Source: Bacillota bacterium
GTDB lineage: Bacteria; Bacillota; Clostridia; Christensenellales; SZUA-584
DNA: 15,509 nucleotides
Direction of reading: 5' to 3'
Assembly (NCBI GenBank): GCA_023399095.1
Contig: JAEWQS010000183.1
Span: forward strand, 1-15,509
Shown: piece after piece, positions 6,224 through 13,494 of the stretch
Numbering within the stretch: position 1 is the first letter of the stretch
Layout of the letters: every line of letters begins with the position of its first letter
The notes under the pieces: generated by a model
Databases searched by the model: none
Told to the model about the DNA's origin: nothing
What the model saw: only the letters and a program-made list of their open reading frames with translations
Made by a program: the position numbers and the translations under genes

Positions 6224-7015
6224 TTATTTAAGCGCGATAAACTGGGGCTCATGCTTTTCAAACACGCAAATAAACCGAAATCCGATGGATTTGAGGGTTT
6301 CTATTGTGTCTGCTATAGCATGCCCCACGACCACCTCGTAATGGGCATCGGAACCCACCGTGATGATCTGTCCGCCCAGATCAAAAAAACGCTTGATGAT
6401 GGGCGTTTCAGGCATTGTAGAGGGTGTCATGTAAAGCCCGTTAGTGTTGACTTCGAGGCCCTTGCCTTTTTCTATCAGCTTTTTTAGAAGCGTGTCCATT
6501 ACATCGGTATAATCGGCATAGCGCAGCAGCTTGTCCTCGTAAGGACAGAATTTCGATATATAGCCGATGTGTCCCATCACATCGTAATCATCGATATTTG
6601 AAGCCGATTCCAAAGAGACACGCAGATACTCGTCAAAAATTTCCGCCTTGGAATGATGCTTCCAGACCTCTTCATAAAACGGATCCTGTCCAAAAACAAC
6701 ATGCTGAGAACCGATGACATAATCCAGAGGCTGACCACTCAATATGGCCTGCATCGTATTCCATGACTGGGTATCGAGACCGGCCTCAATACCCATATGT
6801 ATTTTTAGGCTGGGGAGCGCGCTGCGCGTCTCTTCGAGTGCGGCGGCATATGCGTCAAAATCCACTGTGAAATCCGGCCCCTCCAGCATATTTAGGTCAA
6901 TATGCTCTGTGAAGCAAATCTCCTTAAGGCCCGCATTCTGCGCCGCCTTCGCCATTTTCATCATGGGAATATTGCAGTCCGCAGAGAAGCTTGTATGAAT
7001 GTGATAATCAATCAT
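6224..7015 (-). CDS. PHP-domain phosphatase, histidinol-phosphatase (HisJ/HisK) family
   Basis: A 263-residue PHP-fold metallophosphoesterase. Metal-site motifs appear in order: HIH (His5, His7), FTEH (His38), GIEAG (Glu77), GSQH (His105), GHIG (His149) and GSDAH (Asp223, His225), the set expected for a trinuclear metal centre. Length and motif order fit PHP-type histidinol-phosphatase, which makes histidinol from its phosphate, but no other his gene is nearby, so the substrate is uncertain. The frame is open upstream to 7087, but ATG 7015 is the start: GAGGG lies 8 nt before it and the conserved HIH motif follows immediately. The gene overlaps the end of the Ca2+-ATPase by 8 nt, so the two are probably translated together. 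No classic terminator follows; a 6-bp hairpin at 6205-6226 lacks a T-run. Confidence 0.85.
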   Translation of the reverse strand: MIDYHIHTSFSADCNIPMMKMAKAAQNAGLKEICFTEHIDLNMLEGPDFTVDFDAYAAALEETRSALPSLKIHMGIEAGLDTQSWNTMQAILSGQPLDYVIGSQHVVFGQDPFYEEVWKHHSKAEIFDEYLRVSLESASNIDDYDVMGHIGYISKFCPYEDKLLRYADYTDVMDTLLKKLIEKGKGLEVNTNGLYMTPSTMPETPIIKRFFDLGGQIITVGSDAHYEVVVGHAIADTIETLKSIGFRFICVFEKHEPQFIALK

Positions 7016-9638
7016 TTCCGGTTCCCTCGCGAAGCAGCCTTTTGCCTGCTTTGACGATCTCGCTGATCGGTATAATCGCGAAGGCAATCAGCGCGGTGTA
7101 GAGCCACTGTGTACCGTTGAGCGGAACGACATCGAAAAACGCATTGAGCGGAACGATTAAAACAATCGCCGTCTGTAAAAACGCTGAAACTATGAACGAT
7201 ATGTGTATCCACTTGTTTGTGAAAAAGCTGTTGACGATGCTGCGCTGAGATGAGCGGATGTTAAACACATGGAACAGCTGAACAAGACCCAGCGTCAGAA
7301 ACGCCATCGTTTCGCCGATTAACGCGTCGCCATAGAGCATGGTGCCGAGGAAGTAAGCGCCCAGCGTGAGAATGCTCATGACAACGCCATAGAACACAAG
7401 GTTCGCTGCCATGCCTTCAGCAAAAAAGCTTTGCTTGGCATCGCGCGGTTTGCGATGCATGATATCTGCAGGTGCACTCTCCATGCCGATAGCAAGCGCC
7501 GGGAATGTGTCTGTGACAAGGTTCACCCAAAGTATCTGGACAGGACTTAATACCGTGACGCCGAGCAATGTGCCTACGAACAGCGTGATCACCTCAGACA
7601 GATTGGCTGACAGCAGAAACTGAACGGCTTTTTTGATATTTCGGTATATACGGCGGCCTTCCTTGACGGCCTTCACGATGGTTGCAAAATTATCATCGGT
7701 CAACACCATATCTGACGCATTCTTGGACACCTCAGTGCCTGTGATACCCATGCCCACGCCGATATCGGCGGTTTTAAGCGCGGGCGCGTCGTTTACGCCG
7801 TCGCCAGTCATCGCCACGACGTTGTTTTTTGCCTGAAACGCTTTGACGATGCGCACCTTATGCTCCGGCGCCACGCGCGCATATACGCGGATGCTGTCAA
7901 TATCACGCTGCAGTGCGTCGTCGTCCATAGAATCCAGCTCGCGGCCTGTGACGGCCTTATCCTTTTCGGACAGTATGCCCAGACGCTGCGCGATGGCCAC
8001 GGCGGTGATCTTATGGTCACCCGTGATCATCACGGGCTTTATTCCTGCCTGCTTGCAGACGGCAACGGCCACACTCGCTTCTTCGCGCGGCGGGTCGATC
8101 ATACCCGCGAGTCCGATAAAAATCAGGTCGTTTTCCAAACCGTCTCCGGATTGCGGCACGGCTGTGAGCGGCTTATAGGCTGCGCCCAGAACGCGCAGCG
8201 CGCTTTGCGCAAACCGTTCATTGACATCAAGCACTTGTTTGCGCAGTTCATTTGTCAGGGGCTTAACGCCGCCGTCTTGCGCTATCTGTGTGCAGCGTGC
8301 AAGCAGTTCGTCCGGCGCGCCCTTGACAAACAGCAGGGGTGATTCTGCACCGTTGACGGTGCTCATGAGCTTGCGCTCCGAATCAAACGGAATTTCATAC
8401 ACACGAGGCAACGATTTTTTAACATCGGCGGGTGTCTGCCGTGTGGCGGAGAACGCATAAAGCGCTGTTTCGGTGGGGTCACCCAGTAATGGTTTTTCAC
8501 CCTCGGACTCTTTGGTGTCATTGCAGAGTATAAACGCTTTGTCGAGCAGATCCAGCTCGGCCGATCCTTCAATGGAACCGGCTTCATATTCAGCATTATT
8601 ATAGTACGCTTTTTGTACGGTCATCTTGTTCTGTGTGAGCGTGCCTGTTTTATCCGAACAGATCACGCTGGTGCCGCCCAGCGTCTCTACAGCGGGCAGT
8701 TTGCGAACGATCGCGCCGTTTCTCGACATCTTCTGGACGCCCATTGTGAGCTGAAGCGTGACAACGGTGGCAAGCCCTTCAGGAATTGCGGCGACCGCGA
8801 GACTGACGGCCACGAGGAACATATCAAATGCGGTGCGTCCTGTGAATAAGCCAACAGCGAACACCACGGCGGCCACGGCCAATACCGCAATGGATAATAC
8901 TTTAGACAGTGAGTTGAGACGCCGCTGGAGCGGTGTTTCGCTTTCCTTCGCAGCGCCCAGCGCGCTTGCAATTTTGCCGATCTCGGTATCCATTCCCGTT
9001 AAGCACACGACGCCCGTACCGCGTCCGTAGGTGACGCTGGTGCCCGAATAAGCCATGTTGATGCGGTCGCCGAGCGGTGCGTCATCCGCCAGCTCGGCGG
9101 TGGCGTTCTTTTCAACCGGCACGGATTCGCCGGTGAGCGGCGCTTCCTCGATTTTGAGAGATGCTGTTTCGATAAGCCTAATGTCCGCAGGCACATAGTC
9201 ACCCGCTTCTAAAAGCACGATATCGCCCGGTACGATATCTGTTGCTTTAACAAATATCGTAGCGCCGCCTCGTATCACGTTGGCGCCCGGCGCGGCCATC
9301 TTTTTTAGCGCATCCAGCGCGGCTTCCGCACGCGCTTCCTGTATGGTGCCCATAACGGCATTCAAAAGTATGACGGCGAAGATGATGACGGCATCCGGCA
9401 CCTCGCCAAGGAATGCGCTGACCACCGCGGCGGCCAGCAGCACGAGTATCATAAGATTTTTGAACTGGCTTATAATGATTGAGGCCAGTGTCTTTTTGCT
9501 TCCTTCCTTTAATACGTTTGCGCCATGAGAAGCGAGCCTTTGTGCGGCTTCATTCGCTGTAAGCCCGTCGCGCGACGTGGAATAGGCGGCAAAGATCTGC
9601 TTTTCGTTCAAGTTATGGGGTGATTCGTGGTTAGTCAT
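7008..9638 (-). CDS. Calcium-translocating P-type ATPase (SERCA/PMR1-like, type IIA)
   Basis: An 876-residue membrane pump expected to export Ca2+ using ATP. In order: cation ATPase N-terminal domain; TGES actuator motif (169-172); M4 PEGL (286-289); phosphorylation motif DKTGTLT with Asp329; KGAPD nucleotide-binding loop (439-443); MTGDGVNDAP hinge (610-619); M5 with Asn679 and Glu682; M6 NLVTD with Asn706, Thr709 and Asp710. The M4, M5 and M6 residues match the SERCA Ca2+-site residues, so Ca2+ is favoured over Mn2+, Na+ or H+. I start at ATG 9638, since GGGAG sits 7 nt before it; the frame also opens at a TTG at 9656 that lacks such a site. It overlaps the PHP phosphatase at its 3' end. 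Length is normal for bacterial type IIA pumps. Confidence 0.93.
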   Translation of the reverse strand: MTNHESPHNLNEKQIFAAYSTSRDGLTANEAAQRLASHGANVLKEGSKKTLASIIISQFKNLMILVLLAAAVVSAFLGEVPDAVIIFAVILLNAVMGTIQEARAEAALDALKKMAAPGANVIRGGATIFVKATDIVPGDIVLLEAGDYVPADIRLIETASLKIEEAPLTGESVPVEKNATAELADDAPLGDRINMAYSGTSVTYGRGTGVVCLTGMDTEIGKIASALGAAKESETPLQRRLNSLSKVLSIAVLAVAAVVFAVGLFTGRTAFDMFLVAVSLAVAAIPEGLATVVTLQLTMGVQKMSRNGAIVRKLPAVETLGGTSVICSDKTGTLTQNKMTVQKAYYNNAEYEAGSIEGSAELDLLDKAFILCNDTKESEGEKPLLGDPTETALYAFSATRQTPADVKKSLPRVYEIPFDSERKLMSTVNGAESPLLFVKGAPDELLARCTQIAQDGGVKPLTNELRKQVLDVNERFAQSALRVLGAAYKPLTAVPQSGDGLENDLIFIGLAGMIDPPREEASVAVAVCKQAGIKPVMITGDHKITAVAIAQRLGILSEKDKAVTGRELDSMDDDALQRDIDSIRVYARVAPEHKVRIVKAFQAKNNVVAMTGDGVNDAPALKTADIGVGMGITGTEVSKNASDMVLTDDNFATIVKAVKEGRRIYRNIKKAVQFLLSANLSEVITLFVGTLLGVTVLSPVQILWVNLVTDTFPALAIGMESAPADIMHRKPRDAKQSFFAEGMAANLVFYGVVMSILTLGAYFLGTMLYGDALIGETMAFLTLGLVQLFHVFNIRSSQRSIVNSFFTNKWIHISFIVSAFLQTAIVLIVPLNAFFDVVPLNGTQWLYTALIAFAIIPISEIVKAGKRLLREGTGND

Positions 9639-9688
9639 ATCATTTCTCCCAAACAATGCGGCTAAGACGCATAATGTTATCTCTTCCT

Positions 9689-9732
9689 ATTATAATGAAA
9701 ACATTGTAATTGTATCGGTTATTTTTTGTCAA
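9689..9732 (-). promoter_or_regulatory. Promoter region of the Ca2+-ATPase gene, with a dyad
   Basis: On the minus strand TTGACA (9732-9727) is followed after 18 nt by TACAAT (9708-9703). A perfect TATAAT (9694-9689) lies just downstream but has only a weak -35 partner. The two -10 elements form the arms of a 9-bp imperfect dyad, ATTATAATG-AAAA-CATTGTAAT (9689-9710, one mismatch), which could be an operator. Which -10 is used is not decidable here. Confidence 0.6.
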
Positions 9733-9915
9733 TATGCGGGGAGCCTTTACGGGTTGTATTCAGGATATATCAAATTGATATGGATATCTGCTTCAATGCG
9801 TTGTAATTGCAGGGGTCTTTGATGGCGGAAACGGTTATATTGCTCTGTCCAACGGATTGACGTTTTGCCTAAAAAATCAGAAACAAGCAGAATTTGTATC
9901 ACTGTATCATAGCTG
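9733..9915. other. Intergenic spacer between divergent promoters
   Basis: The whole gap between the ATPase start (9638) and rpmH (10014) is about 375 bases. Besides the two promoters it holds a palindrome ATATCA-AAT-TGATAT (9767-9781) and a bulged 9-bp stem at about 9821-9869. No DnaA box (TTATNCACA or its complement) was seen, although dnaA/oriC normally lies upstream of rpmH. A 63-codon minus-strand frame here overlaps the rpmH promoter and is not recognisable. Confidence 0.6.
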
Positions 9916-9944
9916 TTGACATTATCATGCGACTTCAATATAAT
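9916..9944 (+). promoter_or_regulatory. Strong promoter of the rpmH-rnpA-yidD-yidC-jag operon
   Basis: Perfect TTGACA (9916-9921), 17-nt spacer, perfect TATAAT (9939-9944). The predicted start near 9951 gives a leader of about 60 nt. Full consensus is in keeping with high ribosomal protein expression. Confidence 0.92.
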
Positions 9945-10013
9945 ATATCCGTCTTGCTATAGAGATATGGGCCGCGTATCGGCTTAGAATATGAAGGGGA
10001 GAATGAGTCCAAA

Positions 10014-10148
10014 ATGAAGATGACATTACAGCCTAAGAAAAGGCAGCGCAAAAAAGTTCACGGTTTCAGACAAAGAATGAAGACAAAAGCAGGGAGAAAC
10101 GTGTTAAAGCGCAGACGCACCAAAGGAAGAAAAGAGCTTTCTGCATAA
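10014..10148 (+). CDS. rpmH: 50S ribosomal protein L34
   Basis: A 44-residue, very basic protein of the large ribosomal subunit. The sequence begins MKMTLQPKKRQRKK, followed by HGFRQRM and RRRTKGRKELSA, aligning without gaps with the usual L34 start MKRTFQP and end. The start at 10014 is fixed by this alignment rather than by the ribosome-binding site: GGGGAG (9996-10001) lies 12 nt upstream, which is rather far. A four-codon frame, ATG AGT CCA AAA TGA (10003-10017), overlaps the start. It is the first gene of the operon under a perfect promoter and is followed by an intrinsic terminator, so it is probably made in excess of rnpA. Confidence 0.96.
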   Translation: MKMTLQPKKRQRKKVHGFRQRMKTKAGRNVLKRRRTKGRKELSA

Positions 10149-10158
10149 AATTGCTGGA

Positions 10159-10185
10159 TGCCGAGTATGTTTCGGCAATTTTTTT
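10159..10185 (+). terminator. Intrinsic terminator/attenuator between rpmH and rnpA
   Basis: TGCCGA (10159-10164) pairs with TCGGCA (10172-10177) around a 7-nt loop and is followed by A and seven T (10179-10185). A competing 8-bp pairing, AAAATTGC (10147-10154) with GCAATTTT (10175-10182), overlaps it. The terminator probably lets only part of the transcripts reach rnpA, yidD, yidC and jag. Confidence 0.8.
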
Positions 10186-10228
10186 CGGAACTCAGGAAAG
10201 ATAACGGCCGTTTGGATGGAAAATATAT

Positions 10229-10567
10229 TTGAGGCGTGAATATTCGCTAAAGCGCAATAAAGAATTCAGATATGTGTACAGAAGAGGTAAGTCCGTTTCT
10301 GACAAGACGATGGTGCTTATCTATGTGCCGACCAAAACGCCGCATCTGAAAGTGGGTTTCTCAGTATCAAAAAAAGTTGGAAACAGCGTGGTGCGAAATC
10401 TGGTAAAGCGCAGAATGAAGGAATCATTTTTTTCATTGTTTGAAAATGTGAACCCAAACTGCCTGCTTATCTTTACACCGCGCGTGCAGGCCCGGGAAAT
10501 GACGTATCAGGAGATATTGTTCTCCATGTGCAAGCTGCTGAAAAAAGCGGGGCTTTACAACGAATGA
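10229..10567 (+). CDS. rnpA: Ribonuclease P protein component
   Basis: A 112-residue basic protein that binds RNase P RNA and helps position pre-tRNA for 5' maturation. The RNR signature is clear: GFSVSKKVGNSVVRN with RNLVKRR at residues 56-62. The N-terminus (MRREYSLKRNKEFRYVYRRGKSV) aligns with the usual RnpA start, which supports the TTG start codon at 10229; GGATGGA lies 8 nt upstream and there is no in-frame ATG before it. The next in-frame ATG, at residue 28, would remove conserved sequence. The length is normal (110-120). Its TGA overlaps the ATG of yidD. Confidence 0.95.
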   Translation: MRREYSLKRNKEFRYVYRRGKSVSDKTMVLIYVPTKTPHLKVGFSVSKKVGNSVVRNLVKRRMKESFFSLFENVNPNCLLIFTPRVQAREMTYQEILFSMCKLLKKAGLYNE

Positions 10568-10773
10568 AACGCGTATTACTTGGCATAATATGGTTTTATA
10601 AAAGAGCCATATCGCCATACACCCGGCGTTCATGCCGCTTTACCCCGACTTGTTCGGATTATGCGGTGGAGGCGATCAAAAAGCATGGTGCGTTTAAAGG
10701 CTTAGGACTTAGCCTTTGGCGCATACTGCGGTGCAATCCATTTTGCAAGGGCGGGTACGATCCTGTTCCTTAA
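10564..10773 (+). CDS. yidD: Membrane protein insertion efficiency factor YidD
   Basis: A 69-residue peripheral membrane protein that assists YidC-dependent insertion. It has the family pattern: WFYKRAISPYTRRSCRF at 10-26, PTCSDYA at 28-34, EAIKKHG at 36-42, LRCNP at 55-59 and a GGYDPVP ending. Cysteines lie at 24, 30, 57 and 61. I use ATG 10564, which overlaps the rnpA stop as ATGA. The frame opens 12 codons earlier inside rnpA, but those residues are not YidD-like. Coupled translation with rnpA is likely. Confidence 0.95.
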   Translation: MKRVLLGIIWFYKRAISPYTRRSCRFTPTCSDYAVEAIKKHGAFKGLGLSLWRILRCNPFCKGGYDPVP

Positions 10774-10808
10774 AAAGCGTGTTCAAATGATGATGGAGGA
10801 CCAATCGA

Positions 10809-11762
10809 TTGGAATTTCTAAGTAATAATTTTATCTCCGACTTTTTCGTGCTTGTCTTGAAATGGGTTTTCGGTCTGGTACAGAATTATTCAGTAGCCAT
10901 TATAGTCGTGACGATTCTGGTCAGGCTGCTCATACTGCCTTTAGACCTGCGTCAAAAAAAGAGCGCCAGAAAGATGGCGCAGATACAACCGCAGATCGAA
11001 TCCATGAAAAAGCGCTATGCGAACAATCCGCAGCAGCTGCAAAAAAAGCAACAGGAGCTTTTTCATAAAGAAGGCGTCAAGCCGCTTGCAGGCTGCTTGC
11101 CAATGCTGATTACGATGCCAATATTCTTTGCTTTCTTTGGCGCGATGCGCGTGCTGGCAGCCGAACAGACGGTGGCACTCATGCTTAATGCGCAGCATCT
11201 GGGACAAGCAGCATATGAACTGCCAAGCTGGCTTTGGGTGCATAACTTCTGGCAGCCCGATTCAGTTCTTGCACAAATCATGCAGAGCCCAACGGAATTT
11301 GCCGGATTCGTTCAGACCAACGTGTCGTATATCACACCGCAATCCCTGCATATGATGGCGAATGCAAACCTGCTGGATTTCAATATGACCGCGGGTCTGC
11401 AGAGCGGCAGCGCTTATCAGACGCTGACAACCAGCATTCTTCAATATAACAATTTGGCGGATGCAAGCGGCGCTCCTCTCTATACAAACGGATGGCTGAT
11501 ATTGCCGATACTCGCGGGAGGTACGCTTTTCCTGCAGCAAAAGCTTACGATGGGAGATACGCCACAGGCAGGCAACAGCAAGTTTATGCTTTGGTTCTTC
11601 CCGCTTTTCTCAATTTATATATGCGCAACGGCAAACACGGCGTTTTCAATCTACTGGCTGTTCGCCAACATTTATGCACTGGGGCAGTCTCTGGTTGTGA
11701 ACTGGTTTTACAAGCGGCGTGATCAAAAGAACAAGCAGGGTGTCATTGAGGAGGCAACCTAA
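10809..11762 (+). CDS. yidC: Membrane protein insertase YidC/Oxa1/SpoIIIJ family
   Basis: A 317-residue insertase for membrane proteins. Core features: a first membrane segment with the conserved groove arginine (Arg39 in TILVRLLILP), a basic cytoplasmic coiled-coil hairpin (about 48-90), then KPLAGCLPMLITMPIFFAFF and membrane segments at about 228-247, 260-278 and 280-300. The start is TTG 10809, backed by GGAGGA 8 nt upstream; there is no earlier in-frame ATG. Unlike the SpoIIIJ/YqjG lipoproteins of Bacillus, there is no signal peptide with a lipobox cysteine before the first core segment. An extra stretch of about 110 residues (about 117-225) sits between the second and third core segments, probably on the extracytoplasmic side. 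Its stop overlaps the jag start by 1 nt (TAATG). Confidence 0.94.
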   Translation: MEFLSNNFISDFFVLVLKWVFGLVQNYSVAIIVVTILVRLLILPLDLRQKKSARKMAQIQPQIESMKKRYANNPQQLQKKQQELFHKEGVKPLAGCLPMLITMPIFFAFFGAMRVLAAEQTVALMLNAQHLGQAAYELPSWLWVHNFWQPDSVLAQIMQSPTEFAGFVQTNVSYITPQSLHMMANANLLDFNMTAGLQSGSAYQTLTTSILQYNNLADASGAPLYTNGWLILPILAGGTLFLQQKLTMGDTPQAGNSKFMLWFFPLFSIYICATANTAFSIYWLFANIYALGQSLVVNWFYKRRDQKNKQGVIEEAT

Positions 11763-12616
11763 TGGATATGATAGAATGCAAGGGCAAAACAGTTGATGAA
11801 GCCGTTTTTAGCGGTCTCATCAAGATGGATTTATCTATAGATGAAGTCAAAATCGAGATTCTTGACACAGGCGGCTCACTTTTTAAAAGCGCAAAGGTCA
11901 GGCTTACCAAGAAATCGGAAGACGATATTAAAGAAGACATGAAGGACCAGCCGGAAGAGAGACAGAAGGTCGAAGAGCGCTCTTTCAGCCCGCGTGAACA
12001 CCGAGACAGACGCGACAATGGTCTGCAGCGTGACAAACGTCATGATGGACCACGGCGCGATAAACGGGATGATTACCACCGTGAGACCCTCAGGTTTCGT
12101 GAAGAGGCCGAAACCGATTTCGAACCGCAGGAGCCTGCTAACGATGCGGAGAAGTTTCTGCTTGGATTGTTCGATAAGATGGGCAACCGCGTTCGATTAA
12201 AGTCGAGCAGCGAAGAAGGTATGCTAAAAGTCGATATGTCGGGGCGCGGCATGGGCATGCTGATCGGACGGCGCGGAGAAACGCTGGATGCTTTACAGTA
12301 CTTAACAAGTCTTGTTGTCAACAACGGCAAAGAAGATTATACCAAGGTGATGCTGGATACCGAGGACTACCGCAAAAAGCGTGAGGACACGCTGCGGCGG
12401 CTGGCGGCAAGGCTGGCTGACAAGGTGCAAAAGTCGGGCAAGCGCGTGGTGCTCGAGCCTATGAACCCGTACGAGCGGCGTATTCTTCACTCCACACTGC
12501 AGGATTTCGACAAGGTTTACACCTACAGCGAGGGAGAGGATCCGTTCAGAAGCGTTGTTGTGGCGCTCAAAGGCTCTGAAGACGAGCCGCAGGCAGCACA
12601 AAGCGTCAGAAAATAA
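11762..12616 (+). CDS. jag: RNA-binding protein Jag (KhpB/EloR), Jag_N-KH-R3H
   Basis: A 284-residue cytoplasmic RNA-binding protein linked in Bacillota to cell elongation and to small RNAs. The Jag_N domain covers about 1-50. The KH domain, about 130-200, has its GxxG loop in LIGRRGETLDALQYLTSL (Gly169 to Gly172). The R3H domain, about 205-272, has Arg239-x3-His243 in NPYERRILHS. Between Jag_N and KH lies a highly charged linker (about 50-128) made of short Arg/Asp/His-rich units such as QRDKRHD and RRDKRDD, which makes the protein longer than B. subtilis Jag. It is the last gene of the operon: a strong terminator follows, and mnmE, its usual downstream neighbour, is absent. Confidence 0.95.
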   Translation: MDMIECKGKTVDEAVFSGLIKMDLSIDEVKIEILDTGGSLFKSAKVRLTKKSEDDIKEDMKDQPEERQKVEERSFSPREHRDRRDNGLQRDKRHDGPRRDKRDDYHRETLRFREEAETDFEPQEPANDAEKFLLGLFDKMGNRVRLKSSSEEGMLKVDMSGRGMGMLIGRRGETLDALQYLTSLVVNNGKEDYTKVMLDTEDYRKKREDTLRRLAARLADKVQKSGKRVVLEPMNPYERRILHSTLQDFDKVYTYSEGEDPFRSVVVALKGSEDEPQAAQSVRK

Positions 12617-12628
12617 TAAAGTTCACTT

Positions 12629-12653
12629 AAAGGAGCGTTCGCGCTCCTTTTTT
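12629..12653 (+). terminator. Intrinsic terminator of the rpmH-jag operon
   Basis: AAAGGAGCG (12629-12637) pairs with CGCTCCTTT (12642-12650) around a TTCG tetraloop, with six T in a row at the 3' end (12648-12653). It lies 12 nt after the jag stop. Confidence 0.95.
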
Positions 12654-12737
12654 CGTAGTTTATACCTTGTCCCGTATAGCTTTAGATATATCGGAATATT
12701 ATGAGTAGACGGCGTTTAAAACTGAAGGGAGATGGGC

Positions 12738-13460
12738 ATGAAAAAAGCGGTTATAATCGGCGCAAGCAGCGGTATTGGAAGAGAGCTTGCAAAAAAACTT
12801 TCTGAGGAATATCAGGTGATCGCGCTGGCAGCCAGGAGAGTTGATCATCTGGAAGCACTCGCCACGGAGCTTAAAGTGAAAACGTTTATTGCACAGATAG
12901 ACGTTTCTCAGTTCGCGGATGCCATCCGTCTGCTTGAGGATTTGATCGCTCAGATGGATGGCGTCGACCTTGCCGTGATCTGCGCCGGTACAGGCCATCT
13001 CAATCCGGAACTGAAATGGGACGGTGAAGAGGATACGATCGATGTGAATGTCAAAGGCTTCACGTGTATGGCGGACACGCTTATGAACCATTTCATAAAG
13101 CAGGGAGCAGGCCACTTGGTTGCCATATCATCTGTGGCGGCATTGCGCGGCAGCGGCATTTGTCCCGCGTACAACGCAAGCAAAGCCTATGTATCCAATT
13201 ATCTGGAGGGCCTTCGTCTCAAAACAAGCCGGATCAGCAAAAAGATCATCGTGACAGACATTAAGCCCGGCTTTGTGGATACACCTATGGCCCAAGGTGA
13301 AGGACTGTTTTGGGTGGCATCTGCGGACAATGCGGCAGATCAAATCGTTAAATTGATTAATAGGCGCAAGGCTCAAGGCTATGTCACGAAAAGATGGTGC
13401 CTTGTGGCAATTGTACTGAAGCTGATGCCAAGGTGGTTATATACACGTCTTTTTAGATAG
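12738..13460 (+). CDS. Short-chain dehydrogenase/reductase (SDR), classical type
   Basis: A 240-residue NAD(P)-dependent oxidoreductase of unknown substrate. It has the cofactor glycine motif GASSGIG (8-14), CAG (82-84) in place of the usual NAG, Asn104, the catalytic serine pair at 131-132, and YxxxK with Tyr145 and Lys149, so the active site is complete. Arg33-Arg34 after the second strand favours NADP(H), by inference. The C-terminus (RWCLVAIVLKLMPRWLYTRLFR region, 219-240) is hydrophobic and basic, possibly touching the membrane. ATG 12738 is chosen over ATG 12732 because AAGGGAG (12725-12731) abuts the first and is 6 nt from the second. It stands alone after the jag terminator, in the place where mnmE is usually found. 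Confidence 0.88.
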   Translation: MKKAVIIGASSGIGRELAKKLSEEYQVIALAARRVDHLEALATELKVKTFIAQIDVSQFADAIRLLEDLIAQMDGVDLAVICAGTGHLNPELKWDGEEDTIDVNVKGFTCMADTLMNHFIKQGAGHLVAISSVAALRGSGICPAYNASKAYVSNYLEGLRLKTSRISKKIIVTDIKPGFVDTPMAQGEGLFWVASADNAADQIVKLINRRKAQGYVTKRWCLVAIVLKLMPRWLYTRLFR

Positions 13461-13494
13461 GCATCAATTTTTGTGCCACTATGATCGATCATGT
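13461..13494. other. Short convergent intergenic gap with weak dyads
   Basis: Only 34 bases separate the two convergent stop codons. They hold a weak bulged stem (GGCA/TGCC around a T-rich loop) and a perfect 12-bp palindrome ATGATCGATCAT (13481-13492). No convincing intrinsic terminator was seen for either gene. Confidence 0.35.

Noticed and set aside
8613..9030. Plus-strand frames opposite the Ca2+-ATPase gene
   Set aside because: They lie antisense to conserved ATPase motifs and lack ribosome-binding sites; they follow from the codon bias of the real gene.
9747..9938. A 63-codon minus-strand frame between the ATPase and rpmH, with a faint resemblance (EQYNRFRHQRPL) to transposase C-termini
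   Set aside because: Its start overlaps the rpmH promoter, no ribosome-binding site or terminal repeats were seen, and the resemblance is too short to support an insertion-sequence remnant.
9711..10013. Possible oriC, expected upstream of rpmH
   Set aside because: No DnaA boxes matching TTATNCACA on either strand and no dnaA gene; only promoters and short dyads were seen.
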